Of a DNA stretch of 64,000 nt, positions 47,363 to 54,915 are shown piece by piece; position 1 is the stretch's first letter, and each line of letters starts with the position of its first letter. Both the position numbers and the translations under genes were made by a program. The DNA lies in the NCBI GenBank assembly GCA_016714815.1, contig JADKBZ010000005.1:310001-374000 (forward strand), in the 5' to 3' direction. Origin of the DNA: Holophagales bacterium. GTDB taxonomy: Bacteria; Acidobacteriota; Thermoanaerobaculia; UBA5066. The notes below the pieces were generated by a model that was not told where the DNA came from, did not search any database, and saw only the letters and a program-made list of their open reading frames with translations.

Positions 47363-48933
47363 GAGGGCCCCTGCGGCGCCGGCGAGGTGCCCGCGGAGAG
47401 AACGGGCGCCAGGGACGGCGGAGGAGGAACGCAGAGGCACTGCCGCAGGGCGTGAAGCGCTCCGGGCGGGAGGTCGCGGTAGAGGACGAAACCCTCGATT
47501 TCCTCCCGGCGAGACGCGGCCCCCGAGCCGGCCAGGAAGGCGTCGAAGGCGGCCACTTCCTCCTCTCCGAGGAGAACGGCGGCCACCGGCGAGGCGTCGA
47601 CGAGCGCCGCGTCCCCGAGCCGCCTCGTCGTCGAGGAAGCCCCGAACGAGGTCCCGACGACCTCCCCTCCGCTCAGGAAGGTGATCTGATAGGCCTTCCA
47701 GTACGAAGCGTAAACGGCCTTCACGCCCCGGGCCTGGAGCGCCCGGACGAGCCGGACCGGCGGATCCTCGAAGACGGGGGCCGTGGCGTGGCTCGTCACC
47801 GCCAGGACCAGCGCGGCGGCGGCGACGGCGCCCCGGGCCGCCACCGGAGGCCGGCCGGAGGTCAGGAACGACCCGAGAAGGGGAGCGAACGAGAGGTAGA
47901 AGGGGAAGATCAGCCGCGGCTCGACGAAGCCGGTCCGGATCGAGTTCAGGGCGAGGGCGGGGCAGACGACGAAGAGCGGAAGAAGGACGGCGGCGCCGTA
48001 CCGCGGCATGTCGCCGTCCTTGCCGCGGAGCAGGTGGACGCCCCACCCGAGACCTGCCAGGAGGAGGCCGTAGACCACGACGGTGGCGCCGGGAAAGGAC
48101 TCCACCGGGCTCCAGACGGGGCGTCCGCCGAGGAGCGTGGGGATCCCGGCATCGAAGAGAACGCCGGCCTGCTTCAGGGCCTGGGAGAGGGTCGCCCGCT
48201 GAAGCTCCGGTCCGCTCAGGCTGCGGAAGCCGTTCCGGACGTTCTGGAGCCACCAGGGAAGGCTTCCGGCCAGGAAGGCGGCGACGGCGCCGATTCCAAT
48301 CGGGATCGTCAGCCGCCTGCGGGCGGTCCCGACGGCGAGCGCCACGAGCGCCGGGACGCCAAACGCCAGTGAGAGTGGATGCGTCCACCAGGCCAGGCCC
48401 CCGAGGAAGCCGAGGCCCGCGACGGCGAACCCGATCGGCCGCCCGTCCCGCGCCCGCCGCTCGACGAGCATCAGGAGGCAGAGGATTCCGGCGCCCGCGA
48501 GGTAGACGGGGGTGTACGGCCCCTCGGATGAGACGCCGCGGTAATAGAAGAAGTGGGGCCCGAGGGCGAGGGCGAGGGCGGCGGCGAGCGCGGCGGGCGG
48601 TCCGAAGGCGAGCCGGGCCGTGGCGAAGACCAGGCCCACGACGGCGACGAGGAGCACCGCGACCGCGGCACGGTGAACCGCCACGGACTCGCCGAAAACG
48701 CCGAAAGCGAGAGCCACCCAGTGCTGCTCGAACGTGCCCGCGTAGTCCGAGCCCTCGAAAAAGACGGGGTGATGCCCCGAGCGGAGGATGTCCCGGGCCA
48801 TCAGCCCCACCATCGCCCCGTCGGAGTTCCAGGGAACGGTCCGGCGCTCGACCGCGACGGTGGCGGTGATACCGGTCAGCAGGAGGACGGTGGAGAGGGG
48901 GAGCGCCCAGGAGCGGGACGTCGCAGCGCTCAT
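47359..48933 (-). CDS. Polytopic membrane protein, GT-C (PMT/ArnT-like) glycosyltransferase
   Basis: 524 residues with about ten to eleven hydrophobic segments. The first outer loop has VPWNSDGAMVGLMARDIL, an acidic motif in the position of the catalytic Asp of GT39/ArnT-type enzymes that use polyprenyl-phosphate sugars. The C-terminal ~110 residues are hydrophilic. The assignment is from architecture and not from a specific signature. It is in an overlapping operon with the methyltransferase. It is divergent from the FG-GAP gene with 157 bases between. Confidence 0.7.
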   Translation of the reverse strand: MSAATSRSWALPLSTVLLLTGITATVAVERRTVPWNSDGAMVGLMARDILRSGHHPVFFEGSDYAGTFEQHWVALAFGVFGESVAVHRAAVAVLLVAVVGLVFATARLAFGPPAALAAALALALGPHFFYYRGVSSEGPYTPVYLAGAGILCLLMLVERRARDGRPIGFAVAGLGFLGGLAWWTHPLSLAFGVPALVALAVGTARRRLTIPIGIGAVAAFLAGSLPWWLQNVRNGFRSLSGPELQRATLSQALKQAGVLFDAGIPTLLGGRPVWSPVESFPGATVVVYGLLLAGLGWGVHLLRGKDGDMPRYGAAVLLPLFVVCPALALNSIRTGFVEPRLIFPFYLSFAPLLGSFLTSGRPPVAARGAVAAAALVLAVTSHATAPVFEDPPVRLVRALQARGVKAVYASYWKAYQITFLSGGEVVGTSFGASSTTRRLGDAALVDASPVAAVLLGEEEVAAFDAFLAGSGAASRREEIEGFVLYRDLPPGALHALRQCLCVPPPPSLAPVLSAGTSPAPQGPS

Positions 48934-49090
48934 CCGAAATGCTCTTCGGGCCGGAAGGACATTTCATTGGTGAGGGATGTCATGAAACTGGCGAGTATAG
49001 CGACGTTCCCCTGGGTCGCGACACCTCTCCAGGGCATTCCGGCGGGGTTCGATGCTAGTCTGAAGCCGGTCTCCACAGGAGGTGGGTCAG

Positions 49091-51025
49091 ATGATTCGAC
49101 CGCGGTTCCTGGTATTTCTGGCCGTCCTCTCGCTCTTCCCCGGACCGAGCCTCAACGCCCAGCAGGAGGCTCCCAAGAGGACCGGGTTCCCGGTCACGCT
49201 CCCGGGCCACGGACGGGTGACCTTCAGCTCCCCGGTCGTCGCGGACCTCGACGGTAGCGGCGGGGCCAAGGAGATCGTCGTCGCGACCGCCGGCCTCTGG
49301 AACGGTTCCGCCTACACGAGCCTCCCGCGCCTCTGGGTCGTCCGGCCCGACGGCACGGCCGATCCTTCGGGAGCAGTCCGGTGGTCGACCGACCTGACCT
49401 CCGAGCCCTACGCCACCCCCGCGATCGGCGATCTGACCGGGGACGGCGTCCCGGAGATCGTCGTCGCCTACGGCGGCTATTCGGACGAGCCGGCGCCCGG
49501 CGGCGTCATCGTCTTCCGGAAGACGGGGACGAACAGCTGGTCCCAGCTCTGGCAGTTCCAGCTCTCCACGCCCGGCGTCTCCACGCACGTCCTCTCCTCG
49601 CCGTCGCTGGGCGACGTCGACGGGGACGGACTCCTCGACGTCGTCATCGGCGCCCTCGATCTGAAGGTCCACGCCCTCAAGGGGACGACGGGTGCCGAGA
49701 TCGCCGGCTTCCCCGTCCTCGTCTACGACTCGGTCCGCGGCTCGCCGGCGCTCGCCGACCTCGACGGCGACGGGCAGATCGAGATCGTCGTCGGGGCGGA
49801 CTGCAACGCGCAGGGCCCGCCGATCAACACGAAGTCCGGAGGAGCCCTCTGGGTGCTCAGGAGAGACGGTTCGATCTATCCGGGCTTCCCGCAGTTCGTC
49901 ACTCCTCCCCTTGGTGAGATCCCCGTGGGAATCGGAACGGCCCCGGTCGTCGGCGACATCGACGGAGACGGCTGCCCGGAGATCGTCGCCGGGACCGACC
50001 AGTCGACTTCGACCGCCCAGAAGTACCTCTACGCGTGGCACAACGACGGGACGCCCGTCGCCGGATGGCCCGTCTCTCTGACAGGCCACGCCTCGGGAGA
50101 CCAGGCGCTCGCGAACCTCGACGCCGACGCGGCGCTGGAGGTCGTCGCGACCGACGACACGGGACGCGTCTACGGTATCGACGGGAACGGGACGAAGCTC
50201 TTCCAGACCCTGCCGAAGTCCTACCAGGGGGCGAGCGCCGTCGCGGCCAGCGGCCCGATCGTCGCCCAGATCGGTTCCGAGAACCCCGCCATCCTCGTCG
50301 GCGCGGTCGACTGGCAGGTGACGATTCTCTCGAAGACCGGGGTACAGCTTTCCGACGACGGTCCTGCGATCGACGGAAAGCTCCTCTACGTGACCGGCTC
50401 CCCGGTTCGCTACCCGCTCGTGACGGACCTGACGGGGACGGGGACCCTGACCCTCGTCGCCGCCTCCAAGATCAACATGGGCTCGGATTCCGACGCAGGC
50501 GTCCACGCCTGGCCGCTGGGGACCACGGGCGCTCTCCCCTGGCCCTTCTATCAGCAGGACGAGAAGCACTCCGGCTGGGCGCCGCCGAAGTCCACCGCCG
50601 CCGCGTGCGCTCCGGTCCCGCCCGCGACGAAGTTCTACCCGCTCACTCCCTGCCGGTTCGCCGACTCGCGCTGGGACGGGCTGCTGACCTATGGCGGCCC
50701 CGCCTACGCGGCAGGCGAGATCCGGCCCATCACCGTGACGGACAACACGTACATGCCCTTCGTCTGCGGCGTCCCGGCCACGGCGAAGGCCGTCGCCCTG
50801 AACGTGACGGTGACGGCGCCGTCCTCGGCGGGCACCGTGCGGGTCTACCCGGGAGGCGAGGCCGTCCCCGTCGCCTCGGCCCTCAGCTACGGCGCTGGAA
50901 GGACGAAAGCCAACAACGCCGTCGTCCGGCTCTCCCCCGACGGCCGGGGGAACATCTCGGTCAAGGCGGAACAGCCTTCGGGCACCGTGCACGTCATCCT
51001 CGACGTGAGCGGATATTTCCAGTAG
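49091..51025 (+). CDS. Secreted FG-GAP/VCBS beta-propeller protein with C-terminal PCR-DTR module
   Basis: 644 residues with a signal peptide (about 1-25, ...LFPGPSLNA|QQ). A seven-fold pattern of DxDGDG-type calcium loops (VVADLDGSGGAKEIVV, GDLTGDGVPEIVV, GDVDGDGLLDVVIG, ADLDGDGQIEIVVG, GDIDGDGCPEIVAG) indicates an integrin-like propeller at about 40-500. Residues about 514-644 are the shared module: FYPLTPCRFADSR, CGVPATAKAV, GRTKANNAVVRL and VHVILDVSGYFQ at the very end. AGGAGG lies eight bases before the ATG. Its stop is one base from the convergent stop at 51027. Confidence 0.85.
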   Translation: MIRPRFLVFLAVLSLFPGPSLNAQQEAPKRTGFPVTLPGHGRVTFSSPVVADLDGSGGAKEIVVATAGLWNGSAYTSLPRLWVVRPDGTADPSGAVRWSTDLTSEPYATPAIGDLTGDGVPEIVVAYGGYSDEPAPGGVIVFRKTGTNSWSQLWQFQLSTPGVSTHVLSSPSLGDVDGDGLLDVVIGALDLKVHALKGTTGAEIAGFPVLVYDSVRGSPALADLDGDGQIEIVVGADCNAQGPPINTKSGGALWVLRRDGSIYPGFPQFVTPPLGEIPVGIGTAPVVGDIDGDGCPEIVAGTDQSTSTAQKYLYAWHNDGTPVAGWPVSLTGHASGDQALANLDADAALEVVATDDTGRVYGIDGNGTKLFQTLPKSYQGASAVAASGPIVAQIGSENPAILVGAVDWQVTILSKTGVQLSDDGPAIDGKLLYVTGSPVRYPLVTDLTGTGTLTLVAASKINMGSDSDAGVHAWPLGTTGALPWPFYQQDEKHSGWAPPKSTAAACAPVPPATKFYPLTPCRFADSRWDGLLTYGGPAYAAGEIRPITVTDNTYMPFVCGVPATAKAVALNVTVTAPSSAGTVRVYPGGEAVPVASALSYGAGRTKANNAVVRLSPDGRGNISVKAEQPSGTVHVILDVSGYFQ

Positions 51026-51026
51026 C

Positions 51027-52424
51027 TCATCGCCCCCGGAGCGCGAGGAGAAGGTCGGGGGGGGCGAGCCCGGCCCGGGGCTCGACGAGGAACGGGGCGT
51101 CGCGGAGCCTCCAGGGATCGCCGTTGTCGCTCCCCCCGTGCGGGTAGCAGAACGCCCCGACGGCCTGGATGGCGATGCCGGCGAGGACGGCCACGGCGAA
51201 TGCCTTCACTCCGGCCGGCGGCGTCGCGCCGAGGACCGGGGCGAGAAGCCAGAACAGGAACGGCAGCATCCCCGTCAGGAACCTCGGGCCGTAACTGAAG
51301 CCTCCCCGGAAATCGCCCGAGGCGAGAAAGAGAAGGGTCAGGAACACGCTGCCGGCAAGGCAGGCATCGAGGAGACCGTGCCGATCCCCCGGCGCCGGCC
51401 GCCAGGCCCTGACGGCGACGAGCAGGAGAAACGGGGAGAAGACGAGCAGACCCTTTCCCGGGCTGACGAGGAGGCCGGCCAGCCCGACCGGGATCGTCGT
51501 CCAGGAGAAGAAGCCCCCGATTTCGTGCATCCGGAAGTAGCCGCCGCCGACGTGCTGGAAAAAGAGCCAGTTCAGCGCCGCGAACGGGAGGGCCGCCGCG
51601 ACCGCGGCCGCCACGAAGGGCCAGGCGCGCTTCCGCTCGAGGAGGAGCACCGAGACGCCGAGGGCGAGGGCGAGGAAGGCGTCGGGGGGACGGTTGAACG
51701 GTATGAGCCCGCAGGCGGCTCCGCCGAGCGCGAGGCGCCACGGGCCGCTCCGCTCTCCCGTCAGCATCGTCAGGCAGACGAGAGCCAGGAACTGCGTGGC
51801 CCCGTGCTGCCAGAGAGCCTGGCTCGCCGTGACCCACGTGTTCGTCCCGAAGGCGAAGGCCACCGTCAGCAGGGTCGAGAGGCGCGGGTTCAGGCGGCGC
51901 CGGAGAAGCAGAAACATCAGCGCCACCGAGCTGGCGGCCAGGATGGAGGCCGAGACCTTCTCCATGAGGGCGCCCGCGACGGCGAGGTCCTGACGCTTCC
52001 ATCCCGAGAGCCGGAGCGCGCCGACGGCCGGCGCGTAGAGGGGCGCGACGAGGACGGGCGTCACGAGCGGGTACGAGGAGACGGTCCAGCCCTCGCGCGT
52101 GCGCATCATCCAGTAAGGAAGGGAGAAGGGCTGGACGCGCCCCATCCGGGCCACGTCCCGCACGGAGTCGAGCGTCAGGCTGCCCCGGCCCCAGAGGCTG
52201 AACGGCAGGAATCGCGCCGGGAAGCAGTCGCCCGCCGAGATCGGCCTCAGATTCGCGTTGAAGACGAGGAAGGCCAGCAGGAAAAGGAGCCCGGCCCGCT
52301 TCCGGTCGAGCCTCCGGCCCTCGACCACGGGATCGGGTGCCGCCGCTTCCACGGCCTGGACCCCGAGCTTCTCCTTCCTGCGGCGCGTGTCCTGGCGGGC
52401 CCGCGGTGCCTTCGCAGCCTTCAT
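51027..52424 (-). CDS. Polytopic membrane protein, possible GT-C glycosyltransferase
   Basis: 465 residues. A basic, hydrophilic N-terminus (about 1-45) precedes about ten hydrophobic segments. The first outer loop contains RPISAGDCFPARFLPFSL with an Asp in the position typical of GT-C enzymes, and TREGWTVSSYPLVTPVLVAP follows. It is not clearly homologous to the protein at 47359, but it shares the architecture. The ATG overlaps the lipoprotein stop (ATGA), so the two are co-translated. This mirrors the other lipoprotein/membrane-protein pair. Confidence 0.68.
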   Translation of the reverse strand: MKAAKAPRARQDTRRRKEKLGVQAVEAAAPDPVVEGRRLDRKRAGLLFLLAFLVFNANLRPISAGDCFPARFLPFSLWGRGSLTLDSVRDVARMGRVQPFSLPYWMMRTREGWTVSSYPLVTPVLVAPLYAPAVGALRLSGWKRQDLAVAGALMEKVSASILAASSVALMFLLLRRRLNPRLSTLLTVAFAFGTNTWVTASQALWQHGATQFLALVCLTMLTGERSGPWRLALGGAACGLIPFNRPPDAFLALALGVSVLLLERKRAWPFVAAAVAAALPFAALNWLFFQHVGGGYFRMHEIGGFFSWTTIPVGLAGLLVSPGKGLLVFSPFLLLVAVRAWRPAPGDRHGLLDACLAGSVFLTLLFLASGDFRGGFSYGPRFLTGMLPFLFWLLAPVLGATPPAGVKAFAVAVLAGIAIQAVGAFCYPHGGSDNGDPWRLRDAPFLVEPRAGLAPPDLLLALRGR

Positions 52425-52861
52425 CGAGGGCCTGGAAAGACGACGGGCAGGACGGCCAGGTCCCGCGTGGCTCCGCTGTGAGCGCGCGCCTGCACGAGGA
52501 GGGTGACCGGCCCGGCGGGAAACTCCTGCGCCGGCAGGAGAATCTGGAATCCGCTCGTGGCGGCCCGCGGGTCCGACGGCAGGGCCGCCGCCACGTCCGG
52601 CCTGGGGAAGCCGAGGACCGCGCTGTCGACGAAGCGGCCGTCCGCGTAGACCGAGACACCCTCGATCCCGTCCACCGAGAGCGCCCATCCGGCGACGAGG
52701 ACGTCGCCGGCCGGCAACGCCCCGGCAACCGGCGTATCGACGAACCCCTGGGGCAGAGCGAGCTCCCGGACCCGGGCCGGGCTGCGGGCCGGTTCGCAGC
52801 CCGTCGGGATCCCGGCCGCCAGGGCGAGGAGAAGGAAGGCGGCGAAGAGCGGTCTGTTCAT
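52421..52861 (-). CDS. Putative lipoprotein, paralogue of the one at 45911-46381
   Basis: 146 residues with a signal peptide and a likely lipidated Cys22 (AAGIPTGC, an imperfect lipobox). The mature domain repeats the pattern of the 45911 gene: VLVAGWALSVDGIEGVSVYA, FPRPDVAAALPSDPRAATSG and FPAGPVTLLVQARAHSGATR. Identity is modest but the motifs keep order and spacing. The function is unknown; co-translation with a membrane glycosyltransferase-like protein suggests a role in surface-glycan handling. Confidence 0.72.
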   Translation of the reverse strand: MNRPLFAAFLLLALAAGIPTGCEPARSPARVRELALPQGFVDTPVAGALPAGDVLVAGWALSVDGIEGVSVYADGRFVDSAVLGFPRPDVAAALPSDPRAATSGFQILLPAQEFPAGPVTLLVQARAHSGATRDLAVLPVVFPGPR

Positions 52862-52961
52862 CGGCCCTCCCGGAGGTCTGTTCGTTCTCCGCCGGCTCGC
52901 ATCAAAAGCGAAGGCGGGCCGCAGCGGCCCGCCCCGAGAATTCCGTGGGGAACTCGGCGTT

Positions 52962-53474
52962 TCAGCGGAAATAGCCGTTCACGTCGACCAGAAGGTGGAA
53001 CGTGTAGGTGTTCGAGCACGGGAAGCAACCGGCGGCGACGACCTGAAAATCGGGATCCGTCCCCGGCGTCACGACCGTCCCCATCGGCACGATGGCTCCG
53101 TTGGCGATCGTCTCGCCCGTAACGTAGTTGCTCGTCGAGACGTTCGGGAACGTCCCGGGATACGGCGCGATCCGGAGGTCACCCTGCGGGGCCGTGGGCG
53201 TCACGACCGTCAGGTTGAGCGAAACGGCGGTCGCGTCGGTCGGGATGCCGCAGAGATTGCGGAGGACGAACGTACGGACCGTCGCCGTGTTGAGGATTCC
53301 GCCCCCCGTTCCGCCCGCTGACGGCAGCCCCGTACGGGTGTCGTAGACGCGGCACGGCGAGACGGCGTAGTACTGGTAAGGCCCGGCCTGCGCCTCTGCC
53401 ACACCCGAGAGAAGCGCGGTGGCCGCAAGGGCGCCGAAGCCCAGGATCTTGACGAGATTGACGAGGTTCTTCAT
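52962..53474 (-). CDS. Secreted stand-alone PCR-DTR module
   Basis: 170 residues: a signal peptide (MKNLVNLVKILGFGALAATA, cleavage near AEA|QA) followed directly by one copy of the module shared by the neighbouring exported proteins. Seen: YYAVSPCRVYDTRTG, LCGIPTDATAVSLNLTV, GETIANGAIVPM and HLLVDVNGYFR at the end. It has an extra cysteine pair near the C-terminus (AGCFPCSN). A protein made only of this module shows that it folds and acts by itself. AGGAGG lies six bases before the ATG. Confidence 0.82.
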   Translation of the reverse strand: MKNLVNLVKILGFGALAATALLSGVAEAQAGPYQYYAVSPCRVYDTRTGLPSAGGTGGGILNTATVRTFVLRNLCGIPTDATAVSLNLTVVTPTAPQGDLRIAPYPGTFPNVSTSNYVTGETIANGAIVPMGTVVTPGTDPDFQVVAAGCFPCSNTYTFHLLVDVNGYFR

Positions 53475-53505
53475 TGCGGCCTCCTTCTGAGGGCAAAGAC
53501 CATTG

Positions 53506-54915
53506 TTATTTCAGATAGCCGTTCACGTCAACGAGGATGTGAGCGTTCCCGGCGGAATGATTCCGGACGGCGAAACCGCCGCTCCCGGACGAGCTGAGCA
53601 TGAGGATTGCATTATTGGCCCGGGTCTGGCCAGCGCGGAACGCCAGCACCGCGGCCAGGGCGGGGGTCCCGTCGCCCGGGAAGGCCTCGAACGAGCCGGC
53701 GGCCTCGGGCTGGGTGACGGTCAGGTTCACGGAGACCGCACGGGTGCCCGTCGGGACGCCGCAGCGCCCCTCCACGGCGAAAACCCGCTCGGCGCCGGGC
53801 GCGAGCGCAGGCCCGCCCCAGGGGCCGGAGGCGTCACGGGTGTCGACGACCCGGCAAGGCGTCAGGGTATGAAGGCCGGCCGCGGGCGCCGAGGTCGCCA
53901 CGGCCGGCTTCCAGCCGAGCTGGATCACCTCGAAGTCGGCGGCCTTGAGGGCGCCGAACGCGGGGTTGAGGACCCCGTTGTCCCAACGGACGTCGTAGGC
54001 CCCCTGAACGTAGAGGTCGGACCCGTTGTCGGCCACGATCAGGCCGTAGCTCTTCATCGCCTGGAAGATACGCTGGACGTACGCCGGATAGCCCGAGATG
54101 TCCTTCGAGGACTTCAGTCTCAGCCGCGTCCCCAGCGGGGGGGCTCCGGCGGCGATGGTGGCGTCGTGCGAGGCCGGGTAGACGTATCCGGTCGTCCCCC
54201 TCGTCGTCACGCGGAAGGCGTGGCGGATCGGGCTCGTCCCGAACGCCTCGTCGTACCTCACGAGGCCGGGCAGGATCGCCAGCCCCGCCGCGTCGGCGCT
54301 CGTCCAGGTGTCGGGGCGGCGCTGGTTCGAATCGAGGAGGAAGACCGCCCCGGAGCCGGCCTCCCACGTGCAGGAGGGCGAGCCGGCGGGGACGCAGCGC
54401 GTGTTCCAGGTCTCGTAGAGGAACCGGTTGTCGCGGTCGACGATGAGCAGGTGCTTGTCGCCGCCGGCGTCCGCGTTTCCCGGGTAGCCCCCTTCGATCC
54501 ACTTCGCCTGGGTCTTCGCCTCGACCGGGATCGGATAGCCGGCGGGCCGGCCCGGGGCGCCCGTGTCGCTCTGGTCGGCGTAGTCGAAGGCCATCGGCTC
54601 GAGGGGCTGGCTCCCGGGAACGGTCATGTAGATCATCCCGTAGATCTCCGGCGGCACGTCTGGATCGTCCCCGCCGAAGTCGGGGTGGAGGCCGCGGGGG
54701 GTCGGGTAGGGAGACTGGATGTACCCGATGAGGCTCGCGCTCGCCGGGTCGACCGGGGCCGCGCTCACGTCGACGTTCCACCAGTTGTCGGGCGGGAAGA
54801 GGGTGGGCAGCGCGCCGCCCCTCACCGGCTGGCCGGCAGCCGGCACGGCGCAGCACGCCAGGAAGAGGGCGGCGGCGGCCCCGCTACGGCGCAAGGAGGT
54901 AGTACCCCGACACAT
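53506..54915 (-). CDS. Secreted protein of unknown N-terminal domain with C-terminal PCR-DTR module
   Basis: 469 residues with a signal peptide (cleavage near AAG|QP). The N-terminal ~330 residues (LFPPDNWWNVDVSAAPVDP, DKHLLIVDRDNRFLYETWNT, GLVRYDEAFGTSPIRHAFRV, MKSYGLIVADNGSDLYVQG) belong to no family I can name. The DNxWN...GGDKH...YE pattern is seen in other bacterial secreted proteins of unknown function. The module follows at about 348-469: LTPCRVVDTRDAS, CGVPTGTRAV, GQTRANNAILML, VDVNGYLK. The ATG at 54915 overlaps the upstream gene by 32 bases. Confidence 0.8.
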   Translation of the reverse strand: MCRGTTSLRRSGAAAALFLACCAVPAAGQPVRGGALPTLFPPDNWWNVDVSAAPVDPASASLIGYIQSPYPTPRGLHPDFGGDDPDVPPEIYGMIYMTVPGSQPLEPMAFDYADQSDTGAPGRPAGYPIPVEAKTQAKWIEGGYPGNADAGGDKHLLIVDRDNRFLYETWNTRCVPAGSPSCTWEAGSGAVFLLDSNQRRPDTWTSADAAGLAILPGLVRYDEAFGTSPIRHAFRVTTRGTTGYVYPASHDATIAAGAPPLGTRLRLKSSKDISGYPAYVQRIFQAMKSYGLIVADNGSDLYVQGAYDVRWDNGVLNPAFGALKAADFEVIQLGWKPAVATSAPAAGLHTLTPCRVVDTRDASGPWGGPALAPGAERVFAVEGRCGVPTGTRAVSVNLTVTQPEAAGSFEAFPGDGTPALAAVLAFRAGQTRANNAILMLSSSGSGGFAVRNHSAGNAHILVDVNGYLK

